A stretch of 64,000 nucleotides of DNA from Lautropia sp. SCN 69-89 (GTDB taxonomy: Bacteria > Pseudomonadota > Gammaproteobacteria > Burkholderiales > Burkholderiaceae_E), in contig MEED01000022.1 of assembly GCA_001724855.1 (NCBI GenBank), forward strand, positions 31,343 to 95,342, read 5' to 3'. The notes beneath the pieces are model-generated. The model did not search any database. It had not been told where the DNA came from and saw only the letters and a list, made by a program, of their open reading frames with translations. Each line of letters starts with the position of its first letter. Position 1 is the stretch's first letter. Shown here piece after piece: positions 55,580 to 64,000 of the stretch. The position numbers were made by a program, and so were the translations under genes.

Positions 55580-56782
55580 TCAGTCGAAGTCGAGCCCCAT
55601 CGCCTCGCGGACTTCGCGCATCGTCTCCTGCGCGATCTTGCGTGCCTGCTCGCAACCGTCGGCGACGATGTTGCGCAGCAGGCTCGGGTCGTCGAGGTAG
55701 GGCTGCGCCCGCTCGCGAAACACCTGCTGCTCGGCGAGGATCGCGTCGATCACCGGCTGCTTGCATTCGAGGCAGCCGATGCCGGCGCTGCGGCAACCCG
55801 CCTGCACCCAATCGCGCGTGGCCTCGTCGGAATAGACGAGGTGCAGCTGCCAGACCGGGCAGCGCTCGGGTTCGCCCGGATCGGTGCGCCGCACGCGCGC
55901 CGGGTCGGTGGGCATCGTGCGGATCTTCTTGCGCACCGACTCGGGGTCTTCGCGCATCGCGATCGAGTTGCCGTAGCTCTTGGACATCTTCTGCCCGTCG
56001 ATGCCCGGCATTCTCGACGCCTCGGTGAGCAGCGCCTGCGGCTCGGCCAGGATGATCCTGCGGCTGCCTTCGAGGTAGCCGAACAGCCGCTCGCGATCGC
56101 CCATGCTCAGGTTCTGCGCCAGCTCGAGCAGTTCGCGCCCCTGCTGCAGCGCGGTGTCGTCACCCTGCTCCTGGTAGCGGGTGCGCATCTGCTCGTACAG
56201 CTTCGCGCGCTTGCTGCCCAGCTTCTTCACCGCCTCGCGCGCCTTCTCCTCGAAGCCCGGCTCGCGGCCGAACAGGTGGTTGAAGCGGCGCGCGATCTCG
56301 CGGGTGAACTCGACGTGCGGCACCTGGTCTTCGCCCACCGGCACCCAGGCGGCGCGGTACATGAGGATGTCGGCCGCCTGCAGCAGCGGATAGCCGAGAA
56401 AACCGTAGGTGGACAGGTCGCGGTCGGACAGCTTCTCCTGCTGGTCCTTGTAGGTGGGCACGCGCTCGAGCCAGCCCAGCGGCGTGATCATCGACAGCAG
56501 CAGGTGCAGCTCGGCGTGCTCGGGCACGCGCGACTGGATGAACAGCACCGACTGCTGCGGATCGATGCCCGCCGCCAGCCAGTCGATCACCATCTCCCAG
56601 ACGTTGTCGCCGATCACGTCCGGCGAATCGTAGTGGGTGGTGAGCGCGTGCCAGTCGGCCACGAAGAACAGGCAGGGATGCTCGGACTGCAGCCGCACCC
56701 AGTTCTTCAGTGCGCCGTGGTAGTGGCCCAGGTGCAGCGCGCCGGTCGGGCGCATTCCGGATACGACTCGTTCGGTGAACAT
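55580..56782 (-). CDS. trpS: tryptophanyl-tRNA synthetase
   Basis: The 400-residue class I synthetase has the HIGH-like GALHLGHYHGAL, the PLLQAADIL segment and KMSKS in GQKMSKSYGN. It is longer than the roughly 335-residue E. coli enzyme, through an insertion around residues 195-240 that is common in betaproteobacteria. It follows the M50 protease gene. Confidence 0.96.
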   Translation of the reverse strand: MFTERVVSGMRPTGALHLGHYHGALKNWVRLQSEHPCLFFVADWHALTTHYDSPDVIGDNVWEMVIDWLAAGIDPQQSVLFIQSRVPEHAELHLLLSMITPLGWLERVPTYKDQQEKLSDRDLSTYGFLGYPLLQAADILMYRAAWVPVGEDQVPHVEFTREIARRFNHLFGREPGFEEKAREAVKKLGSKRAKLYEQMRTRYQEQGDDTALQQGRELLELAQNLSMGDRERLFGYLEGSRRIILAEPQALLTEASRMPGIDGQKMSKSYGNSIAMREDPESVRKKIRTMPTDPARVRRTDPGEPERCPVWQLHLVYSDEATRDWVQAGCRSAGIGCLECKQPVIDAILAEQQVFRERAQPYLDDPSLLRNIVADGCEQARKIAQETMREVREAMGLDFD

Positions 56783-56792
56783 GGTCGGTCGT

Positions 56793-57452
56793 TCAGTCGG
56801 ACAGCGAAAAGAGCGCCGCGATCACGCCGACCCCGATGTCGATCAGCGGTGCGACGACGAAGCCCAGCACGCCGGTGGCCAGCAGCGCGAGCAGGATGAA
56901 CAGCCCGTAGGGCTCGAGCCGCGAGAACGCCGCGGCAAGCCGCGCCGGCAACAGGCTGGTGAGGATGCGTCCGCCGTCGAGCGGCGGCACCGGGACCAGG
57001 TTGAGCACCGCCAGCGCCAGGTTGACGAAGATGCCGGCGATCGCCATGCGCGGCAGGAATTCGCCGTCGCTGCCGAAGAGGCTCATCAGCTTGAGCGCGA
57101 AGCCCCAGCCGAGCGCCATCGCGAGGTTGGCCAGCGGCCCGGCGGCGGCCACCATGCCCATGTCGCGACGCGGCGAGCGCAGGTTCGAGGGCACGATCGG
57201 CACCGGCTTGGCCCAGCCGAAAAGGATCCCCCCGCCCACCGCCTTGCTCGCGAGCAGGATCAGCGCCGGCACCAGCAAGGTGCCGATCGGGTCGATGTGG
57301 CGCAGCGGATTCAGGCTGACGCGGCCCTGCAATTGCGCGGTGCGGTCGCCCAGGCGCGCAGCGACGAGGCCATGCGCCGCCTCGTGCAGCGTGATCGCGA
57401 AAATCACCGGAATCGCATAGACCGCGATCAGCTGCGGAAGGCTCAGATCCAT
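56793..57452 (-). CDS. site-2 protease-like M50 membrane metalloprotease
   Basis: The 219-residue protein has six predicted helices with the zinc motif ITLHEAAHGLVA and the second ligand LNLVPVPPLDGGRIL. It lacks the PDZ domain of RseP, so it belongs to the short M50 group (YwhC-like). No Shine-Dalgarno sequence precedes ATG 57452; a TACAAT box lies seven bases upstream. It sits between trpS and the TsaC-like gene, as in many Burkholderiales. Confidence 0.88.
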   Translation of the reverse strand: MDLSLPQLIAVYAIPVIFAITLHEAAHGLVAARLGDRTAQLQGRVSLNPLRHIDPIGTLLVPALILLASKAVGGGILFGWAKPVPIVPSNLRSPRRDMGMVAAAGPLANLAMALGWGFALKLMSLFGSDGEFLPRMAIAGIFVNLALAVLNLVPVPPLDGGRILTSLLPARLAAAFSRLEPYGLFILLALLATGVLGFVVAPLIDIGVGVIAALFSLSD

Positions 57453-57459
57453 GTGAAGG

Positions 57460-57465
57460 ATTGTA
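57460..57465 (-). promoter_or_regulatory. candidate -10 box before the M50 gene
   Basis: TACAAT on the minus strand lies seven bases before the start codon, suggesting a leaderless or near-leaderless transcript. No -35 hexamer is evident. Confidence 0.3.
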
Positions 57466-57507
57466 GCAGCCGGCCCCTGCCGCACCCGGGCGCGCGCACC
57501 GGCTGCT

Positions 57508-58167
57508 TCAGAAGCGCACCCGCAGCACCGACTTCTCCGCGCCGCGCGCGACCATGCCTTCGACGCTGCCGCAGCCCATGCGCACCACCAGCGGCTCCGG
57601 GCCGGTGAGGTCGATCACCGTCGTGGGCACGAAGCCCTGTCCGCCTGCGTCGATCACCAGTTCGATGCGGCGCGACAGGCGCTCGACGATCGTGTCGGCA
57701 TCGGTGATCGGATCGTCCTCGCCGGGCAGGATCAGGCTCGAGCACAGCACCGGCTCGCCGTGCGCCTCGAGCAGGCCCTGGGCGACCGCAGCGTCGGGCA
57801 CGCGCAGCCCGATCGTTCGCCGCGACGGGTTCCACAGGCGCCGCGGCACTTCCTTCGTCGCATCGAGCACGAAGGTATAGGGACCGGGCGCCCATTCCTT
57901 CAGGAAACGGTATTGCCGGCTGTCGACCATCGCGTAGGTCGACAGCTCGGAGAGGTCGCGGCACATCAGCGTGAGCAGGTGCCGCTCGTCGAGCCCGCGG
58001 ATCGCGCGCAGCCGGTCGACCGCGCCCTTGTCGCCCAGCCGGCAGGCGAGCACGTAACAGGCATCGGTGGGCAGCGCCACCAGCCCGCCGGCGCCCAGCA
58101 CGTCGGCGGCCTGCCGCAGCAGCCGCACCTGCGGGTTCTTCGGATGCAGCGTGAAGCGCTGGGTCAT
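57508..58167 (-). CDS. TsaC/YciO-family L-threonylcarbamoyladenylate synthase-like protein
   Basis: The 219-residue protein has the YrdC fold: GGLVALPTDACYVLACRLGDKGAVDRL in two parts, the KEWAPGPYTFVLDAT nucleotide segment and SSLILPGEDDP. The length, with little C-terminal extension, is closer to YciO than to Sua5. TsaC makes the precursor of t6A in tRNA. It overlaps the PHP gene by ATGA. Confidence 0.88.
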   Translation of the reverse strand: MTQRFTLHPKNPQVRLLRQAADVLGAGGLVALPTDACYVLACRLGDKGAVDRLRAIRGLDERHLLTLMCRDLSELSTYAMVDSRQYRFLKEWAPGPYTFVLDATKEVPRRLWNPSRRTIGLRVPDAAVAQGLLEAHGEPVLCSSLILPGEDDPITDADTIVERLSRRIELVIDAGGQGFVPTTVIDLTGPEPLVVRMGCGSVEGMVARGAEKSVLRVRF

Positions 58168-59081
58168 GCGCGCGCCACCGCGTCGCCGCGCGCGGCCTGC
58201 GGGCGCGAGGCCGCCAGCGCGGCCTCGGGCCAGTCGAGCCACACCGGCACCAGCGTCGCGGGCAACGGCGGCAGGCTGCCCAGTTCGACGCGGCTTTCGT
58301 CGGGACCGTGGAAATCGGACCCGCGCGAGGCGCGCAGGCCGAATTCGCGCGCGACCTGCGCGAAGCGCCGGTACTGGTCGCGCGTGTGCGAGCCGCTGAC
58401 GACTTCGATGCCCTCGCCGCCCGCCTCGCGAAACGCCGCCACCAGCGCCCACAGCGCGGTGTCGTCGAGCCGGTAGCGGCCCGGATGCGCGAGCACCGCG
58501 ACGCCGCCCGCGCTGCGGATCCAGCCTGTCGCGTCGCCCAGGCTCGCCCAGCGGTGCGCGACGAAGCCCGGCTTGCCTTCGGACAGGTAGCGCTGGAAGA
58601 CCTCGGCGACGTCGCGGCACACGCCGAGTTCGACGATGTAGCGCGCGAAGTGCGTGCGCCCCACCATCGCCGGGTTGCCGACGAAGCGAAGCGCTCCGTC
58701 GTACGCGCCGGCGATGCCGGCGCGCGCGAGATCGTCGCCCATCTCGCGCGCGCGGGCGTCGCGACCGCTGCGCGTGCGGGCCAGTCCTTCGCGCAGCAGC
58801 CGATGGTCGGGATCGATGCGCAGTCCGACCACGTGGATCGTCTCGCCGCCCCAGCTGACCGAGATCTCCACGCCCGGCACGAAGGCGAGCCCGAGCGCGG
58901 CGGCGGCCGCACCCGCCTCCGCGAGCCCGTCGACCTCGTCATGGTCGGTGAGCGCGAACAGCTGCACACCATGCGCGTGCGCACGTCGCGCGACCTCGGC
59001 GGGCGCGAGCACGCCGTCGGAGACGCGCGAATGCGCGTGCAGGTCGGCGTTGAGCCGCAGCGGATCGCCGGGCAGCGTCAT
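58164..59081 (-). CDS. PHP-domain phosphoesterase (RNase AM/3',5'-nucleotide bisphosphatase type)
   Basis: The 305-residue protein has PHP motifs ADLHAHSRVSDG, ALTDHDEVDG, VPGVEISVSW, VLAHPGRY and GSDFHGP. E. coli TrpH/RNase AM of this type removes 5' nucleotides and 3',5'-bisphosphates. It is coupled by ATGA overlaps to the TsaC-like gene and the alpha/beta hydrolase gene. Confidence 0.9.
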   Translation of the reverse strand: MTLPGDPLRLNADLHAHSRVSDGVLAPAEVARRAHAHGVQLFALTDHDEVDGLAEAGAAAAALGLAFVPGVEISVSWGGETIHVVGLRIDPDHRLLREGLARTRSGRDARAREMGDDLARAGIAGAYDGALRFVGNPAMVGRTHFARYIVELGVCRDVAEVFQRYLSEGKPGFVAHRWASLGDATGWIRSAGGVAVLAHPGRYRLDDTALWALVAAFREAGGEGIEVVSGSHTRDQYRRFAQVAREFGLRASRGSDFHGPDESRVELGSLPPLPATLVPVWLDWPEAALAASRPQAARGDAVARA

Positions 59082-60064
59082 GGCGCAGGCGCCCCAGCCA
59101 GGTGTTCGACGACGAGGCGTGCCACCTCCTCGGGGCGGTCGTGATGCAGCATGTGCCCCGCGCCGGCGACCGTCGCCTCGCGCAGGAAGCGGATCGCCCC
59201 GAGCCGCCGCCGGTATTCGGCACCGTGGACGAAGGACATCGTCTCGCTGGTGTGCTCGGCCAACACCCAAAGCACCGGCGCGGTGATGGCCCGCCAGCAG
59301 GCCATCACCTCCGGCACGCGGTACAGGATGGGCGAGGAGGTCCGGTGAGCCGGATCGGCGAGCAGTTCGAAGCGCCCGGCGGCGTTCTCGCGCGCCCAGT
59401 GCAGTGCGAGGAAATCGGCGAATTCGGGGCGCAGGCGCGGATTGCCGCGCATCAGCCGTGCGGCGACCTCGTCGCGCGAAGCGTAGTCGCGCAGCGCAGC
59501 GCCGTCGCGCAGCTCGTCGAGCCAGCGCGCATAACGACCGGGCGCCTGCGCCGGGCGCGTGGCCTTCAGGCCCACGCCTTCGAGGTTCACCAGCCGGCGC
59601 ACCCGCTGCGGCCGCACCCCGGCGTAGAGCGCCGCGACGTTGCCGCCCATGCTGTGGCCGACGAGGTCGACCTGCTGCTCGGGCGCGAGCGCGTCGAGCA
59701 GCGCGTCGAGGTCGCCGAGATAGTCGGGAAACCAGTAGGCGTCGGCGCCGCTGCGGTCGGTGAGCCCGAAGCCGCGCCAGTCGGGGGCGATCAGTCGCCA
59801 GTGGCCGGGCAGCAGGTCGACCACGAACTGGAACGACGCGGAAACGTCCATCCAGCCGTGCAGCAGGAACACGGTGGGCGCCTGGGCCACGTCCTTGCGC
59901 TGCGGCTCCCAGCAGCGCAGGTGATGGCGCAGGCCGCGCGCCTCGACGAACAGCGAGCGGCTCTCGCGCCGCGGCCGGTACGGCCGGGTGCCTGCGCGCG
60001 GCGCGCGCGCGGACGGCAGCGACGCGGCACCGGGGCTGGACGACAACGCAGTGGAAGCGGGCAC
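59078..60064 (-). CDS. alpha/beta-fold hydrolase
   Basis: The protein (328 residues from GTG 60064) has the oxyanion strand VFLLHGWMDVSASF, the nucleophile elbow LVGHSMGGNVA, and the catalytic His in AGAGHMLHHD. The first 45 residues are low in complexity. A TATAAT box at 60084-60089 overlaps the alternative ATG at 60085, so GTG 60064, with AGGA upstream, is preferred. It is the first gene of a four-gene operon with PHP, TsaC-like and M50 genes. The substrate is unknown. Confidence 0.82.
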   Translation of the reverse strand: MPASTALSSSPGAASLPSARAPRAGTRPYRPRRESRSLFVEARGLRHHLRCWEPQRKDVAQAPTVFLLHGWMDVSASFQFVVDLLPGHWRLIAPDWRGFGLTDRSGADAYWFPDYLGDLDALLDALAPEQQVDLVGHSMGGNVAALYAGVRPQRVRRLVNLEGVGLKATRPAQAPGRYARWLDELRDGAALRDYASRDEVAARLMRGNPRLRPEFADFLALHWARENAAGRFELLADPAHRTSSPILYRVPEVMACWRAITAPVLWVLAEHTSETMSFVHGAEYRRRLGAIRFLREATVAGAGHMLHHDRPEEVARLVVEHLAGAPAP

Positions 60065-60083
60065 AATACGGATTCCTGCCGAC

Positions 60084-60089
60084 ATTATA
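60084..60089 (-). promoter_or_regulatory. -10 box of the hydrolase-PHP-TsaC operon
   Basis: A consensus TATAAT lies 20 bases before GTG 60064 on the minus strand. A -35 match at 16-18 bp is not evident. Confidence 0.5.
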
Positions 60090-60108
60090 GAAACCCGGGG
60101 GGTCATCG

Positions 60109-61776
60109 ATGAGGATTGCCGCACGCGACGACTACGACGAGCTGCATGGCACCTTCCGCTGGCTCGTTCCCGAGCGCTTCAACATCGCCGAGGCCTGCTG
60201 CACGCGCTGGGCAGGCGACGCGCGGCGCACCGCGATCATCGTCGACCACGGCGATGGCCACGTCGAGCGCGTGGCTTATCGCCGGCTGCACGACGAGGCG
60301 AACCGCCTGGCCAATGCGCTCGCGGCGCTGGGCGTGCGCCGCGGCGACCGCATCGCGGTCGTGCTGCCGCAGCGCCCCGAGACCGCGGTTGCGCACATGG
60401 CGATCTACCGGCTGGGCGCCGTGGCGATGCCGCTGTCGATCCTGTTCGGCCCCGATGCGCTGCGCTTCCGGCTCGACGACAGCGCGACGGTGGTCGCGAT
60501 CGTCGACGCCGGCTACGTCGACAACCTTCGCGCCTCGCTCGGCGAGTCGGTCCGGCACGTGGTCGTGGTGCCGGCCTCGGGCGAGCGCCCCGCGCTCCGG
60601 TCCGGCGAGCACGACTACGTCGAGCTGCTCGCGCGCGCGCGCGACCGCTTCGCAGCGGTGGACACGCTGGCCGCCGACCCGGCGGTGCTGATCTACACCA
60701 GCGGCACCACCGGCCCGCCCAAGGGCGCGCTCATTCCGCATCGCGCGCTGATCGGCAACCTCAGCGGCTTCGTCGCGTCGCAAAACTGGTTCCCGCGCCC
60801 GCGCGCCGTGTTCTGGTCGCCGGCCGACTGGGCCTGGACCGGCGGGCTGATGGACGCACTGCTTCCTTCGCTGTACTTCGGGTACCCGATCGTCGCGCAG
60901 CGTGGCCGCTTCTCGCCCGAGCGCGCCTTCGAACTGCTCGAGCGCCATCGCGTCACCAACACGTTCCTGTTCCCGACAGCGCTGAAGATGATGATGAAGC
61001 ACGCGCCCGAGCCGCGTGCGCGCCATCGGCTCGCGCTGCGCGCGATCATGAGCGCGGGCGAGGCGGTGGGCGAAACGCTGTTCGACTGGTGCCGCGACGC
61101 GCTCGGCGTCACCGTCAACGAGATGTTCGGGCAGACCGAGGTCAATTACGTGGTCGGCAACTCGGCGCAGCGCTGGCCGGCGCGCCCCGGATCGATCGGC
61201 CGTGCGTACCCGGGGCACCGGATCGCAATCCTCGACGACGAAGGACGCGAGTTGCCGCCGGGCCAGCTCGGCGAGATCGCGGTCAACCGCTTCGACCGGC
61301 ACGGCCATCCCGATCCGGTGTTCTTCCTCGGCTACTGGGGCAACGACGCGGCCACGCGCGCGAAGTTCAGCGGCGACTGGTGCCGCACCGGCGACCTCGC
61401 GACCGCCGATCCCGACGGCTATCTCTGGTACGGCGGGCGTGCCGACGACATGTTCAAGGCCGCCGGCTACCGGATCGGGCCGAGCGAGATCGAGAGCTGC
61501 CTGGTGCGCCACCCGGCAGTGGCCAACGCGGCGGTGGTGCCCAAGCCCGATGCCGAGCGCGGCAACGTGATCAAGGCCTTCGTGGTGCTCGCGCCGGGCC
61601 ATGCCGCCTCGCCGGCGCTGGTCGAGCAGTTGCAGCAGCACGTGCGCGGCAAGCTCGCACCGTACGAGTACCCGAAGGAGATCGAGTTCATCGCCGAGCT
61701 GCCGATGACCACCACCGGCAAGGTGCAGCGGCGCGTGCTGCGCGAGCGCGAACAGGCGGCAGCCGGCGGGCGGTGA
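60109..61776 (+). CDS. acyl-CoA synthetase (AMP-forming, ACSM-like)
   Basis: The 555-residue enzyme has the AMP-binding motif LIYTSGTTGPPKGAL, the gate-region WSPADWAWTGG, GQTEVNYVVGN, and the C-terminal GDWCRTGDLATAD and FKAAGYRIGPSEIES with catalytic Lys in TTGKVQRR. Relatives activate medium-chain or aromatic acids. GGGGGG lies seven bases before the ATG. It is divergent from the hydrolase operon. The exact acid is not determined. Confidence 0.9.
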   Translation: MRIAARDDYDELHGTFRWLVPERFNIAEACCTRWAGDARRTAIIVDHGDGHVERVAYRRLHDEANRLANALAALGVRRGDRIAVVLPQRPETAVAHMAIYRLGAVAMPLSILFGPDALRFRLDDSATVVAIVDAGYVDNLRASLGESVRHVVVVPASGERPALRSGEHDYVELLARARDRFAAVDTLAADPAVLIYTSGTTGPPKGALIPHRALIGNLSGFVASQNWFPRPRAVFWSPADWAWTGGLMDALLPSLYFGYPIVAQRGRFSPERAFELLERHRVTNTFLFPTALKMMMKHAPEPRARHRLALRAIMSAGEAVGETLFDWCRDALGVTVNEMFGQTEVNYVVGNSAQRWPARPGSIGRAYPGHRIAILDDEGRELPPGQLGEIAVNRFDRHGHPDPVFFLGYWGNDAATRAKFSGDWCRTGDLATADPDGYLWYGGRADDMFKAAGYRIGPSEIESCLVRHPAVANAAVVPKPDAERGNVIKAFVVLAPGHAASPALVEQLQQHVRGKLAPYEYPKEIEFIAELPMTTTGKVQRRVLREREQAAAGGR

Positions 61777-61816
61777 CCCGGCGGGCAGTGGGCCGGGGCC
61801 GCGGCTGCCGATCGCT

Positions 61817-61822
61817 TACACT
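61817..61822 (+). promoter_or_regulatory. candidate -10 box of the gamma carbonic anhydrase-like gene
   Basis: TACACT lies 63 bases before the gene, in the 109-base gap after the acyl-CoA synthetase. No clear -35 is visible. Confidence 0.3.
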
Positions 61823-61885
61823 TGCGGGCCGCGCGGGGCCGGTCGCCCTGCGCGCCCTTTTCCGGCACCACAGGAATTCCCGTCC

Positions 61886-62416
61886 ATGGCGATTTACCGT
61901 CTCGGCGATCGCGAGCCGCGCATCGATCCCACCGCCTGGGTCGCCGCGTCGGCCGACCTGATCGGCCTGGTCGAGCTCGCCGCCGAATCGAGCGTCTGGT
62001 TCCACTGCACGCTGCGCGGCGACAACGAGCCGATCCGCGTGGGTTCGCGCAGCAACATCCAGGACAACTGCGTGCTGCACACCGACCCCGGCTACGCGCT
62101 GGTGATCGGCGAGGGCGTCACCATCGGGCACCAGGCGATGCTGCACGGCTGCACGATCGGCGACGGAGCGCTGATCGGCATCCAGGCGATCGTGCTGAAC
62201 GGCGCGCGCATCGGCCGCGACTGCCTGATCGGCGCCGGCGCGCTGGTCGCCGAAGGCAAGGAGATCCCCGAGCGCAGCCTCGTGCTGGGCGCACCGGGCC
62301 GCGTGGTGCGCGAACTCACCGACGCCGAGGTGGCCAACCTGCGGGCGGGTGCCGAGCGCTACGTGCAGCGCGCGCGCCAGTTCCGCGACGCGCTGGTCGC
62401 CCTGCCGCGCGCATGA
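61886..62416 (+). CDS. gamma carbonic anhydrase-like hexapeptide protein
   Basis: The 176-residue protein is a left-handed beta-helix (about residues 12-135) of the YrdA/PaaY type with the metal His in HTDPGYALVIGEG, TIGHQAMLHGCTIG and a C-terminal helix. Family members bind Zn or Fe; some have carbonic anhydrase activity and others act as thioesterases. AGGA precedes the ATG. It overlaps hslO by ATGA, so the two are co-translated. Confidence 0.88.
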   Translation: MAIYRLGDREPRIDPTAWVAASADLIGLVELAAESSVWFHCTLRGDNEPIRVGSRSNIQDNCVLHTDPGYALVIGEGVTIGHQAMLHGCTIGDGALIGIQAIVLNGARIGRDCLIGAGALVAEGKEIPERSLVLGAPGRVVRELTDAEVANLRAGAERYVQRARQFRDALVALPRA

Positions 62417-63339
62417 TGATCCCCAGGCTGGCCAGCGACGGCGTGCTGCGCTTTCTGGTGCGCGGTGCCGCGGTGCGCGGCGAAGTGGTCGTGCTCGACC
62501 GCGCCTGGCGCGAGGTGATCGCGCGCCATGCGCTGCCCGGGCCGGTGCGCGACCGGCTCGGCGAGTTGTCCGCGGCTGCTGCGCTGCTCGGCGCAACGCT
62601 GAAGTTCGACGGTTCTCTGGTGCTGCAGATCCACGGCGACGGCCCGGTCGCCCTGTTCGTCGTCGAGTACCGCTCCGACGGCGGCTACCGCGCCACTGCG
62701 AAGCTGCGCGAAGGCGCATCGATTCCCGAGGGCGCGCCGCTGCCGGCGCTGGTCGACGCCCAGGGTCACGGCCGTTTCGTGGTCACGCTCGACCCGCGCG
62801 AGAGCGCGCCCGACAAGCCCGCCTGGCAAGGCATCGTGCCCTTCGAGGGCGCCACCGTCGCCGGCGTGCTCGAACGCTACATGCAGCGCTCCGAGCAGGT
62901 GCCGACGCGGCTATGGCTGGCCGCCGACGGCGAGCGCGCGGTCGGGCTGCTGCTGCAGCGCCTGCCCGACGAGGGAGGTTACCCGGAATCCGACTCCGAC
63001 GGCTGGAACCGCATGCAGCAGCTCGCCGACACCGTGGCCCACGAGGAGCTGCTGACGCTGCCCCCCGACGAGCTGCTCCGACGCCTGTTCTGGCAGGAGT
63101 CGCTGCATGCGTTCGACCATCGGCCGTGCCGCTTCGCGTGCCGCTGCACCCGCGACAAGGTGGGCGACATGCTGCGGATGCTGGGCAGCGACGAGGTCGA
63201 GGCGATCCTGGCCGAGCGCGGCGACATCGAGGTGCGCTGCGAGTACTGCAACCAGGCCTACCGCTTCGACCTGGTCGACAGCGTCGCGCTGTTCCATGCG
63301 GTGGCGCCTGCGCCCGAAGGCGCCCAGACCCGGCACTGA
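62413..63339 (+). CDS. hslO: Hsp33 redox-regulated chaperone
   Basis: The 308-residue holdase has the zinc-Cys motif CRCTRDKV and CEYC in its C-terminal switch (C-X-C and C-X2-C), and the N-terminal domain with ALLGATLKFDGSLVLQIHGDG in two parts. Oxidation of the four Cys releases Zn and activates it. Its stop codon lies in a perfect 19-bp inverted repeat shared with ftsB. Confidence 0.93.
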   Translation: MMIPRLASDGVLRFLVRGAAVRGEVVVLDRAWREVIARHALPGPVRDRLGELSAAAALLGATLKFDGSLVLQIHGDGPVALFVVEYRSDGGYRATAKLREGASIPEGAPLPALVDAQGHGRFVVTLDPRESAPDKPAWQGIVPFEGATVAGVLERYMQRSEQVPTRLWLAADGERAVGLLLQRLPDEGGYPESDSDGWNRMQQLADTVAHEELLTLPPDELLRRLFWQESLHAFDHRPCRFACRCTRDKVGDMLRMLGSDEVEAILAERGDIEVRCEYCNQAYRFDLVDSVALFHAVAPAPEGAQTRH

Positions 63340-63381
63340 GCGGGTCCGATCGGCTGCTGTGTGCCGATCGGACCCGCTCAG
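63336..63381. terminator. perfect 19-bp inverted repeat at the hslO/ftsB junction
   Basis: A perfect 19-bp stem (63336-63354 and 63363-63381) with an 8-base loop TGCTGTGT includes both stop codons of the convergent genes. It has no T-run on either side, so bidirectional stopping would rely on the stem alone or on Rho. Confidence 0.65.
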
Positions 63382-63716
63382 CGGCGCGGCGTCGCGGCCA
63401 CCGCAGCGGTGCGGATCTGTTCCTCGGCGGCGGGCCGGCGCGCGCCGGCCTCGTTGATCTGCACGAAGATTTCGCCCGGCATGACCATGCCGAGTTCGTA
63501 GCGGGCCCGCTCCTCGAGTGCCTGCTTGCCGGCGCGCAGGTCGTCGACCTCGGCCTGCAGCGCACTGTTGCGCGAGGCCAGCCGGGCGTTGACCTCCTGC
63601 TGCGCGTGCAGCTGGCGGTCGAGCTCCCAGACGCGCAGCCAGCCGCCCTTGCCCAGCCAGAGCGGGTACTGGATCAGCACCAGCAGCGAAGCGAGAACGA
63701 TGCCCAGCGTGCGCAT
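63378..63716 (-). CDS. ftsB: cell division protein FtsB
   Basis: The 112-residue bitopic protein has one N-terminal membrane helix (about 4-22) and a coiled coil (about 32-75; [19 protein letters not shown]) followed by the short FtsL/FtsQ-binding region. FtsB works with FtsL and FtsQ at the septum. It lies downstream of eno, the classic eno-ftsB arrangement. Confidence 0.92.
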   Translation of the reverse strand: MRTLGIVLASLLVLIQYPLWLGKGGWLRVWELDRQLHAQQEVNARLASRNSALQAEVDDLRAGKQALEERARYELGMVMPGEIFVQINEAGARRPAAEEQIRTAAVAATPRR

Positions 63717-63756
63717 CCGGCTTGACCTCGCGCGTTCGGGCGCGCCTCGCGCGCCT

Positions 63757-64000
<244 letters not shown>

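Overview
The window is about 70% GC and densely packed, with many ATGA, GTGA and TGATG stop/start overlaps. The order cysS, alkA-like gene, accA, tilS, lysC, tRNA-Ser, and the run TPR protein, cyclophilin, lpxH, cysE, trmJ, suhB, are arrangements I associate with Burkholderiales, and bamC next to dapA fits too. I read it as chromosomal DNA of a high-GC betaproteobacterium. This rests on gene content and order, not on a database search.

Region by region: 0.2-3.1 kb holds a triple-BON protein and a NarI-like/HdrD-like membrane redox pair. 3.2-5.7 kb is an MCE lipid-transport set (lipoprotein, MlaD-like, MlaE-like) with no ATPase of its own. 5.7-8.8 kb is a nitrate/taurine-type ABC ATPase and a double permease. 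8.9-11.4 kb has meso-diaminopimelate dehydrogenase divergent from a PLP decarboxylase and a 58-residue ORF. 11.4-15.1 kb has a stomatin/NfeD pair and an FAD reductase. 15.3-30.8 kb is core housekeeping (tRNA-Ser, lysC, tilS, accA, an AlkA-like glycosylase, cysS, a cyclophilin, lpxH, cysE, a PrpF-like isomerase, trmJ, suhB, an MBL hydrolase, a NUDT19-like Nudix protein, rnk). 30.9-34.2 kb is accessory: a LuxR regulator divergent from a methyltransferase, with a palindrome between them, then a PfkB kinase. mutS follows an unusual AT-rich leader.

The most notable block is 37.5-48.5 kb. A minus-strand run of nine genes encodes a 60-residue membrane protein, a CuA subunit II, a heme-copper oxidase subunit I in which the active-site Tyr is Gln (His-Ser-Ser-Gln-Gln), heme O synthase, a SCO copper chaperone, a cytochrome b fused to two [4Fe-4S] clusters and an MvhD-like domain, an anchored periplasmic protein, a second diverged oxidase subunit I, and a heme A synthase. 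Divergently transcribed is a paralogous cytochrome b fused to a [2Fe-2S] ferredoxin and a flavin reductase. An FNR/Dnr-type box lies between them at a distance suited to activating the nine-gene run. I interpret the locus as a probable nitric oxide reductase of the eNOR type, or a close relative, with dedicated heme and copper maturation and two unusual cytochrome b electron-input proteins.

48.7-64 kb returns to ordinary genes: an alanine-rich lipoprotein, an MBL hydrolase, bamC, dapA, a small methyltransferase, a PAS-PAS-GAF-GGDEF-EAL protein, trpS, an M50 protease, a TsaC/YciO protein, a PHP phosphatase, an alpha/beta hydrolase, an acyl-CoA synthetase, a gamma carbonic anhydrase-like protein, hslO, ftsB and the 3' end of eno. 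hslO and ftsB converge on a perfect 19-bp inverted repeat that includes both stop codons.
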